Shown: positions 44,901-64,000 of the stretch, in pieces
How the letters are laid out: each line of letters starts with the position of its first letter
How positions within the stretch are numbered: position 1 is the first letter of the stretch
Source: Cyclospora cayetanensis
Lineage: Eukaryota > Apicomplexa > Conoidasida > Eucoccidiorida > Eimeriidae
NCBI RefSeq assembly: GCF_002999335.1
Contig: NW_020312073.1
Location: 47,579 to 111,578 of the forward strand
Direction: 5' to 3'
Length of the DNA: 64,000 nucleotides
Notes under the pieces: generated by a model
The model's input: the letters and a program-made list of their open reading frames with translations, nothing else
What the model was told of the DNA's origin: nothing
Database searches by the model: none
Position numbers and translations under genes: made by a program

Positions 44901-47900
44901 AAGCGAAATAGAACCATCTGAATACATTATTGCAGATTTTGAGGGGTATATTCGAAAAGCTTACCGGAAGCGCCTCAGCCAGCGGAAAGAGCTCGGGGGC
45001 TGATACGCAAATTTCTGGGATATTGATCCATGTCTTCTTCTTTTCTAGAGGGGCTCCCAACTCCGCATCCCACACCATTTTGCTGCTGATGCTAATCAGA
45101 ATGGTGCGGCTCTTATCACCACCAATCGAGCCACGCGGCTTCGGTTGGCTCATGACCCTTTCGATGGCTCGTTGAGGGACCTTCTTTACAATATCTGCCA
45201 GGTGCCTGGCCCTATCGAAAAAGGCGTGGATGTTGTTATAAACCAACGATGGTCTCATTCGCTGCGGCAGCGATTTCTGGCTCGGTGTTGAATCATTGCG
45301 TAGACTGTTATCCAGTTGTTGTTCCTCTGACTGTTGAGCCACGCGCCCAAGAGCAGCTCCCCCCCTATCTACACCCCTGTCGTAGTACTGGGGGGATTTC
45401 AGCAGCTCGTCTTTCCTTTTCAGATCGAACTCCGTACTACTCTCATCCACCTTCATGAAAGCGCTAGGGATCTCGACAGCGCGGCCGCGTAGAGGTGGAC
45501 GTGCTGGTCCAATACCCCAACCGAGGCGAGACGGCGGATCCGCCGGCAAGTAGACGCAAGAGGTGCACCCCAGCTCGCCCAGAGAACTGGCATAGATTAA
45601 ACGATCCGGGAACGGTGTCTGCAGCAAGCCAAACTCACACTCTCGTGTACAGTCTATAAGGTTTGCCAGAATGGTACAACATGGAAGCTATATCCGGTGG
45701 GATACTGTTCTCGAAAGATGCTTGCACTCTCAAGAGCGAAATAAACATAAGAGATGCCCAACTTCCACCTCCGCGCTCGAAAAAGGCAATGCAAAGGGGC
45801 GAGAAAGGTGAGGGGGAAAAAGGAGGAATCGCATTCCACACACGGCGTAAATCCATGGTAATTACCTGTATGCTTGCATTATGAGATGAGCGCAATAATA
45901 TCGCTTCGGAGCACGGCCTTGCCTTCAGAGAGGCGAAGCCCTTTTCAACGAAAACAGAATCAATAAAAATGTCGTGGCATTTGAAAAAATCATTTCTTTT
46001 TTCTTGACGGAACTTGAAGTCGGTGCAGACGCGGAACATCAGCGTTGTAGGCGGGATGTCACCAGCCTGTGCTGTCGTCGACGGATTGTCCCATGCGTCC
46101 TGAGCCTCTAGGCGTTCCAGCAGTGCCAGAGTGCCCTGACGGCCAAGGGTCTTCCGCTGGTTCCAATGCTTGTCCCTTTGTTGAAATTGTTGTGGGGGGT
46201 TTACATGCATACCTGGTTGTATAAGGGGCAAGAGGCGGAAGCAAAGGTTTGGCGCTATTACGGAGAGCAGGCCATCTATATAAAACCACCGCCTGCCACC
46301 GAATCCCCCTCTCTGTTCGCCTGAGGCCTCGTCGACAGTGCATGCAATGTCCTCTAGGAGGAGCCGCTCCTTATCTGTGAACTCGTTTTCTCCTTCATCA
46401 TCTAAAACGGTTTCTGCCGTCTCGCCTGTTGCCCACTGCATGCTACCTCCCGCGTCCGGCCCACAGCAGGATCCGGTGAACCGTCCAAAAATCTGCTTCT
46501 GGAGGACAGCAGCGCTCACGCCGTCCCGCCATGTCAAATTATCCTCCGCCAACTGCATGCCACGTCCACACAACCAAAGGTTTCCGAAACCGCCAACTGT
46601 GTTATTGCACGGACAGCCTACAAGTCGACCAACCAGCCGTTGCTTTGCGGGCACACGCGGTAGCATGACCAGTGAAGGCATGGCTCAACTTCAACGCATC
46701 GACACTAAAAGAGGGAGTTGCTGAGGAACGTTTAGTCGGAGTGCAAAATGTAGGCTCTGACGAACCTGTCGTAGCTTTAGTATTAAATAAAGAGGAGTGG
46801 AATATTCAAAATCATCAATAAAACGATCGACAACCTCGCGCATCTCAGCCTGAACCACAAAACGGGACACGCTCACCACAGCGCATGTACTGTGTTGCTC
46901 TTCAGACCCCCAAAACCGAAGGACATTCACTCCAAAACGGCGGATAGGCGTAACAGCACAAGGCGGAATCGATAGTCCCAAGCAGCCGCTATGGTACCCG
47001 ACGCCAGCACTCACTTTAGCAGTAAGCCGCCTCTTCCACATTTCCACATAGGTTGCACACTCCTCTTCCCGCGCGACAACTCTGAGCCAACATAATAATG
47101 AGGCCTCCATTGCAGGGTTTGCAGCATGTCCTTTTATCAAGCACGTGAGCGCACAGACCTGCTTTTGGACTCGTAACACTAACGAAGCGGAGGTACTGGA
47201 GTAGAAGGATGCCACTGACCTTGTGAGCCTCCCCGAGCCCTTTAGAAATATGAACCACACGTCAAGTAACTTGATGAAGTTGAAGAGTGCTGCTACGGCA
47301 GCAGAAGTGAAAGTGAGTTGAAGTGGTTTGTGGTCCATACTGCCGTCAAACAGCGGAGGAGGTGGTGCTCGCGCCTGCTGAGGAGAGGCCTCCTGGTGAT
47401 TGCTCTGCTGCTCTGTTGAGCCATCAGCCGCTGGCAAGGGGCTATAAAGGCTTGCGTTATGGTTGAGAAAGGATAGCTCCACTGTTTTCCAGCTTTGTCG
47501 ATTGGCGGCTAGGTTCGACCCCAGTGCGCGCAATTCCCATTTTTTGAACAATATATGCACTGCGGCAGCACAGGGCCAAACCAAACCCAGCTAGAAAAAA
47601 TCCACGTCAAAAGCCTTAAACGCCCACAAAATCGAAGGCTTTCCGTAAGAAAGGATCTGAGGTTTTCAATTAAGATATTTGGGAGAGGTTAGGTGCCAGC
47701 AATGGTCGATTGGTCCCCAACAGGCAGAATATCAGCGGTGCCAAGCACAATACAATCGATAATAATTGTGCGCAGATCAGGATTCGACTAACTTTCAATT
47801 CCTGCCTTAGGAGTTACACGAAATGCGTGAGTATTCTCTTCGAGGAGGTCCTTTATCTGAGATGGGACAACTTTGAATGCTCTAGACGCCCGCACTCCTG

Positions 47901-50900
47901 ACAAGAGATCGTCTTCGTTTTCGGTGTTAGTGTCACTCGATTCTCCTTCATTTTCTGAGCTGCGAAGGGCCGCGACTGCCACCGCTTTAGCCGTGGTTGC
48001 GGCCTCCGCTGCGGCTTCAGCTGATGCAACTGCGTTTGAAGCCGCTACTGCCGGATTTTGAGTAACAGTTTCGGTGCTGACTGTGTTCGCGGGCAGTAAA
48101 TTCATAGAAGACGTAGAACTGCCCTCCGCTGCTCCTGTGCTAAGCAGGTTGTCGGCGGCAAGAGGAGTTAATTTTTCTTCGGTGCTACCAAACGCACGTA
48201 GGCGCGCTCCGTTGCCTGTAATCACATCGGTAACATCACAAAAGCCCGAGTAAGGGCCCTCAATGACGAATGCAGCGTACTGATATGGGAGTATAGGGGT
48301 GAGGCGGTAGATTACACAGACGCGTGGGGGCATTCAAGGGGCCACGATAAACGCACCACACCACCAGCCCCACTGGAGGACTCTCGATGCTAGAGACATG
48401 GAAACACTCTGGTCCTCGATGTGAAGAGTCTCCTGAATTTCTTTGCTCAGCATGTTCGTGAGGGTCCCAGCGTCGACCCCTGCTACAGGTTGACTTCCTT
48501 GTCTCCTTAGGCGTTGCAAGCCTGGTAGGAGCTCTGAGGCTCCTTGCTGTGCCTCCGCTACCCCAGAGGGCGGCCCAGCAGCAGGTCCAGCAGATGCTGC
48601 ACCGGGTGCACCAGCTCCAACGGAAGGGGATCCACCAGCTGTTGTGCCTTCATCTCTCTGCAACAGCTCCGAGAGCAATCGTTGAGCTTGCTCATCCTTG
48701 GGGTTCCGCCGGAGGCGGCGACGCAACTGTCGGGCCTGTACACCAAGCGAGACAGTGCAGTCAAATGGCACATTAGCCCGTTCTGCGTGAAATGGTGGAG
48801 CATTTACCGACTCAACATCCCTCCTGTTTTTAAGGACAGCTCGTTGCTCTGTGTAAGTAAAAGGATTCAATGTGCACAAAAAAATGAGCGTTGAAGTGCA
48901 TTGGTAACTGCATATCCATAAAGCCAAGGAGCGTTGATAGGCTTTGAACTATATCACTCAGTGTGAAAGGCACCTTGTCGATATTGACGGAAACGCCAGC
49001 TTTGCCTTCGAGCTGAGGACGCTTGAACTCCCTATACCAGAAATGCAGCCCCACGAAACGCATCCAGAGTCCCATAAGGAGGCACTGCTCCAGCCCTGCG
49101 TGGAGCGACGCACCACAATATCGCAGGAGGTGCACGAACAGATTAAAAGAAGATCCGACCATACGTCAGAAGGGAGGCAAAGGAACAAGGAGAGGGCCTT
49201 TCGAGGGGTCGGATACGCGTTAATGCACTCCTAGGTTGAGCCTGCACAACCCGCGCTGGCTGTGAGGTAAGTAAAAAGGGCCTTCAGGCTACCTGTCGCC
49301 TCAATGTCAGAGATGCGCGGATCGCCCCGCTTGGGAGAGTCAATGCAAAACTCATCGACATGGCACTGCAGCACGCGACCGCACACGGAGTGCCGAGGAG
49401 AGGCCCTAATGGCGCAAGCTCTTAGAATACATCGTCAAGCATTAGCGAAGGCTGATTTGCCTATATACATATCCTAATTGGGCGCATCGCATTAATAACA
49501 AAGGCAAGCACGAAAGGAAGTGGGCGCTGCCAATAAGTGAGGATACGACGGAGTGGTAGATGCAAAGAGGGGCACGTCGAAGCCAGCCTCCGAGAAAAAC
49601 ACATAGGCGAGCACATCAAGCGGATAGTGGAGGCCAAGCATGCTGAAAAACTAGGCAGGCCTGCGCTACAACTGGCAGACAGGACAGTGCCGGTCAATGA
49701 CAGAAGGCTTGCGCCCTGAAGAAGTAAAGCCCTTCGCCTTCTACTGGCGCTACGCCTTACCTCAAATGCCCACGGCGTCGCCCCTAAATTGTCGTCAACA
49801 ATATGTACGTGAATATTGCGGACCTTGATGGCCAGCGAATTAACAATCCTAGGCTCTAAAGTCTGCGCCACAGATGACCTGTCCCCTTGGGCCGAACCGA
49901 GCAAAGAGGCGAATTTCTCCCATAAGACAGTGCGTTTCAGCTTGGCCTTTAAAATTTTGTCTCTCCAGAACTCGCTGTTCCATTCACTCGGATATAAAAG
50001 CCGAATGCTGAGCACGCAACACAGTCAGACGGCCTTTATTAGGCAGGGATCGAGCGAAGCCGAGCTGTGTGCGCTTCTTGCAAGCCTGTGTTATGTGGCT
50101 GGCTAGCACAAAGCTCCAGTGCAAATACACAGCACCAGCCTTCTACGGGGAAGAATTAAGGCACTCTGAAAAATCCCGTGGCTCATGCCGCGGTGTCGCG
50201 TGCAGAGAACTTGGGCCAGCACCCCATGCACCAGCAGCGAAGGTAAAGGGCAGCGGCAGCAGCAGTAAAAGCAACGCCACGGAGTATGAGCGCCGCTGGC
50301 AGTGTCTCCTTTGCCGACACCTTACCGTATCTCGAGATCGTCCGCCTCAATGGCAAAAGGATAAGTTCCTGGAGCTCCAAAAAATGTCTGCCACGAGAAC
50401 TTTGCCCGCACCTGCATAGAGACGCAGCAAAAAATGCTCATAGGCACTCCTCTACATTGTCTTAGTTCTGAGCATGCCGTATGTAGAAGAGCATCCCAAG
50501 TTGTCCGAAAGAAGGCACTGAGGTGTTTGGGGCATTCGTGTTGGGACAATGTGGGACATGCAGCTTACTTTGGCAATATTCGAGTAGTCCACAGCGAAGG
50601 GGATCTCTGCCAGCTGAAATAACTGTTGAGGGAAGGGAATATTCGTCAGGTGTATCTCTGGGTCTGTCAGAGAGTCAATCCTAAGGCAACCAAAACCACC
50701 AGCGAACAAAGTGGCAAATCCTGTTCACGGACTGTTCCAGCTCCCCCCAGATGGCTGGCCCCTATTTGAGGTTTACACCCTCAGAGCTGTGCCATCCTGA
50801 GGGAGGAGAGAAGCATGAAATACACTTCGTAAAACAAACGGCCCTCCAACGATGGGAGAAGGGCTATAGTGCCATGAGCTTTCTTGCTTGGGAAATGCTG

Positions 50901-51052
50901 CAACACCTCGCGCCTTCACTGGGTGCTGCAATAATAGGCTACAGGCAGCGGCATTGGGTAGCAGCAAACCTGAAGTTGTTTATGGGATCCCAGTCGCCAA
51001 GAAACTCCTTGCCGTAGGCCTTGATGACCTGGTCAAGGATGTTGGCTAGCAT
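20449..51052 (-). CDS. VPS13: VPS13-type bridge-like lipid-transfer protein (chorein family), giant multi-exon gene
   Basis: Family members form long grooved rods that channel glycerolipids between apposed membranes at contact sites. The start is MLANILDQ at 51052. Well-resolved 5' exons join in frame: 50970-51052, 50569-50680, 50326-50411, 49761-50007 and 49293-49365; the sixth starts at 49095. They carry the chorein segments DWDPINNF, LTNIPFPQQLF, IPFAVDYSNI and VRNIHVHIVDD. The middle is a chain of longer exons with Ser-, Gln- and Ala-rich insertions, including 38372-42665. The 3' third has repeated VAB/SHR-BD strands (NTLPFPITV, FFENLTDATL, SRLPFPVMV). Last exons are 21163-22265 and 20449-20935, joined in phase. 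My rough tally is 7,000-8,000 codons. Several internal junctions (48340-48960, 36500-37200, 31580-34180) were not resolved. Colinear domain order argues for one gene. Which VPS13 paralogue it is cannot be said. Confidence 0.85.
24480..29000 (-). other. VAB / SHR-BD repeat region of the VPS13-type protein
   Basis: Several exons encode repeated units with an Asn-containing strand followed by an aliphatic-Pro pattern: IKNTLPFPITV near 28050, FFENLTDATLSV near 26970 and ISRLPFPVMVRE near 25440. In VPS13 proteins this VAB region binds adaptor proteins that target the transporter to particular membranes. It lies downstream of the rod and upstream of the VPS13_C segments, as in the family. Confidence 0.7.
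38372..42665 (-). other. Single 4.3-kb low-complexity exon within the VPS13-type gene
   Basis: An uninterrupted 4,294-base exon bounded by GCGTGCAG/AAGCCC and GCCCAG/GTATGT. Its start (HRLNWFFSDTEMVKRF) resembles VPS13 rod sequence. Most of the remaining roughly 1,430 codons are Ser-, Arg-, Gly- and Glu-rich and look disordered, with many SR, RRS and GSS motifs and Gln-rich patches such as LLYKKQQQEQELKR. Short hydrophobic strands (VTIDLMLKDVTCNLLID, VVVADAQAIGVRLDAALRV) return in the middle, as expected of a rod with long loops. Confidence 0.75.
44760..44774. repeat. (CA)n microsatellite in a VPS13-type intron
   Basis: Seven and a half CA units followed by interrupted CG/CA units up to about 44786. 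It lies between coding blocks of the VPS13-type gene, near an exon boundary at about 44745. Confidence 0.85.
49761..51052 (-). other. Chorein N-terminal domain exons of the VPS13-type gene
   Basis: The first four exons encode 176 codons. This is the mouth of the lipid groove and the part most conserved among VPS13 and ATG2 proteins. The opening MLANILDQVIKAYG, the LTNIPF strand and the LAIKVRNIHVHIVDD strand near the end of exon 4 are the recognisable pieces. Exon phases are 2, 0, 2 and 0, all consistent with GT-AG junctions. Confidence 0.88.
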
Positions 51053-61872
<10,820 letters not shown>

Positions 61873-62981
61873 GGCTTTGCACACCTTCGTGACCGCTAGA
61901 CTTGCGCTTGCTGCGAGGCACAGAGTCACTCTGCAGTAACTCGTTGCTGAGAACTTGCAGGACACTGTGTGCCAACTCTATAAGCGAAGCTGTTTGTAAT
62001 TTAGCTATTTGTGGTCGCGACATAAGCTAGATTTGCGTGCTTGCAACTAACTTTATAGAGAACATGTGGTTGTCCTTCACAGCGAGCACAGAGTTGAAGC
62101 GGATTAGGCAGATTCACTTAAATTCACCTTGTCCGAAAGCTCGAGGTGACACTAAAAGCTATATTGAGCTTTATAAGTTCGAATCAACCTTATTAGAGGG
62201 CACATACCCCATGTTCTTGCATCTATTCATCGAACTGGAGGCTCACCATGAGTACGCTTTCAGGAAGCGACCTGGGAGCTCACAAGGTTTTAATCAAGCC
62301 CAAAATCGTGGTTTCCGAGTCGGGATATTGGTGTAACCTCTGGGGTTGGTGATCCGTGGTGTTCAGCCGCAACGAGTGGAGACACCTAGTTTAGGCTGCC
62401 ACAACTCTATGCAATGAGTCAAGGTTGATCCCGTTAACTACCTTATTTTGATCTATGGGGAATAAATTTTTGACTAAAGGCTTGGTATATGCTTAGACAT
62501 ACTTTCACTTCACTGTGATACGGCTGTTGGGAAAGGTAAGCATCTAGCATACGCGCCGGCAATGGACTGGATCAATCGACCGCTAACCAGCTGGAAGCAG
62601 TACGTGCTCTCAAAACCCGATGACCTTGGAATCATGAAATTTTAATTTATAGAAACCATATTTGATCATATTTCACCGTATTCAAGGAAATCGTTCGTGA
62701 TTTGGACGGGCGAAGTCCTTGAATGCACGTGGGGCTAGCAGCGTTTGGTAGATAGCACGATTTTCCAATACTCTGAATTCGTTATGGTCCTACTTGAAGT
62801 AGCTGTGCTAATTTTGCAGCTCTGGCCTCAAGAATAAGTCACTGTAGCACCAAGTTTCTCATGGTCACCGGTCCTCCGTATAGAACTCCTCACCAGTCTT
62901 TGCAATCGCAACCCGCTTTCAAAAACTACCGCCTGCTTCAAGTTGAAGAACTAAAAACGATCTTAGTTTTTCCATCAAAAA
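61873..62981. other. Intergenic, CDC5L to Kazal-type inhibitor gene
   Basis: About 1.1 kb holding the CDC5L 3' untranslated region and, to the right, the promoter of the Kazal gene. The open frame at 62037-62336 has no recognisable domain. Nothing else seen. Confidence 0.55.
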
Positions 62982-64000
62982 ATGCTTCGCCTGGTGAAGT
63001 TCCTAGTCGTCTTGGTTTTGCTAGGCCTTGCAGGGGGTGCACCGGGTGAAGCTGGAAGAGGTATGGTTATTTGTTGTTTTACAAAATTTTACCTGCACAG
63101 AATAGCCTGCTCTATGTGGAGCGTACCAATGCGCACTCAAGAATCTTCTTTGCGCAGGACACCACTCAAATTCACTTCTAAAATTCTGCAGTCCGACTTG
63201 AAAGCACAGACTCCATAAACGGTGTCCCCATTCCCATGCAATGAAGCAATATTTGACTTCAGAGTATTCGGTCAATGGGTGTAGACGAGCATCGTGAGTG
63301 CGAATCGATTCCCAGGCAAATAGTGATTATTTATATCGATAGTGGCAGCAAGAGGGATAATCGGCCGCAAACATCAGAGCTAAAGTAATCTGGCTCAATG
63401 CTTGCGTTTGACTTTGCAGTATGCGTGTGTACGAAAAACTACAAGCCTGCATGCGATACAGAGGGCACTACGCACGTCAACAAGTGCATACTCATGTGTA
63501 AGGGCAAAAATCTTTCGCATGCAGGACCTTGTGCTTCATCTCCAAGTAAGACCATAAACACTAAGAGTTATCCTAGCCCATAAACGGCACCAGGATCGAT
63601 TTTTTAATACTCGTATTCTTGATGAGCTTCGTCAAGACCCGACTGGCTGATAGCCAAGCCGTTTTATTTGCGCGCTACACGTTTTTGCAGCGTGCATTTG
63701 TATAAAGCACACTCTGAAGCCCATGTGTGACACACAGGGCAAAACACACGCTAATGAATGTCGAATGAAGTGCGAAGGGAGAACCCTTGCCCATGAGGGT
63801 CCCTGCACGGAGACGCTAGGTGAGGTCACCAAGCTTGCAGCTGGACTAGTGTGGCCATCCAAGTGCTCCTACATCCAACACATGTCGGTTGCTATCATGG
63901 AGCCTGCCACGAAGCCAGAGCTGTCCTGGCAACGACATCTCGACTGATCATCTTTCATCCTGTACTGCTACCTTTGTGCAGGTTGCGTCTGTACGGAAAT
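62982..64000 (+). CDS. Secreted multi-domain Kazal-type protease inhibitor, 3' end off window
   Basis: Predicted secreted inhibitor of serine proteases. Exon 1 (62982-63060) encodes a signal peptide: MLRLVK, then a hydrophobic core and a likely cleavage near AGGAPG. Each following exon encodes one Kazal domain with phase-1 introns on both sides: 63420-63545 (Cys28, 30, 38, 49, 53, 64), 63691-63819 (Cys70, 72, 81, 92, 96, 107), and a third beginning at 63982 (Cys113, 115) cut by the edge. The order C-x-C-x7/8-C-x10-C-x3-C-x10-C fits a compact non-classical Kazal fold. The usual tyrosine of the TYxNEC motif is His (THVNKC, THANEC). Taking the second residue after the second Cys as P1 gives Lys32 and Lys74, suited to trypsin-like enzymes, and Glu117 in the third domain. 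Coccidian inhibitors of this family are secreted and can act on host digestive or own subtilisin-like proteases; the target here is unknown. Confidence 0.88.

Noticed and set aside
48333..48336. In-frame TGA between two apparent coding blocks of the VPS13-type gene, read as a pseudogene sign
   Set aside because: Intron-rich gene; the stop most likely lies in an unresolved short intron, and coding character continues on both sides.

Overview
The window is nuclear DNA of a eukaryote, most likely a coccidian apicomplexan of the Eimeria/Cyclospora type. Three things point there: intron-rich genes with GT-AG introns of about 70 to 400 bases, single-residue runs (Ala, Ser, Gln) built from GCN/CAG-type codons inside otherwise conserved proteins, and a secreted multi-Kazal inhibitor of the kind coccidia carry. 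The genus cannot be fixed from this sequence alone. No operons, insertion sequences, CRISPR arrays or clear RNA genes were seen.

Layout, left to right. (1) 1-6499, minus: a dipeptidyl peptidase of the DPP8/9 (S9B) type, cut by the left edge before its last exon(s). (2) 8411-11898, minus: a four-exon DEAH-box helicase of the Prp43/DHX15 type, with all splice phases resolved (828 codons). (3) 12484-15223, plus: a nine-exon clamp-loader subunit matching human RFC2 / yeast Rfc4 (367 codons), divergent from PRP43 across 585 bases. (4) 16727-17571, minus: ribosomal protein eL31 with a 13-base first exon (121 codons). (5) 20449-51052, minus: one very large VPS13-type bridge-like lipid-transfer protein occupying almost half the window. 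Its chorein N-terminus, repeated VAB/SHR-BD segments and VPS13_C region are colinear. (6) 55154-61872, plus: the Myb-type splicing factor CDC5L/Cef1 in 18 exons (768 codons). (7) 62982-64000+, plus: a secreted Kazal-type inhibitor that runs off the right edge, with one exon per Kazal domain.

The genes are mostly housekeeping functions (splicing, replication, translation, inter-organelle lipid transport) and do not form a pathway. PRP43 and CDC5L both act on the spliceosome, but nothing shows that their proximity matters. The less ordinary content is the VPS13 gene with its 4.3-kb low-complexity exon, the insertion-laden DPP8/9 enzyme, and the modular Kazal protein whose inferred reactive-site residues differ between domains. 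Two long stretches, 17572-20448 and 51053-55153, hold no recognisable gene. I found no convincing wholly new multi-gene system.
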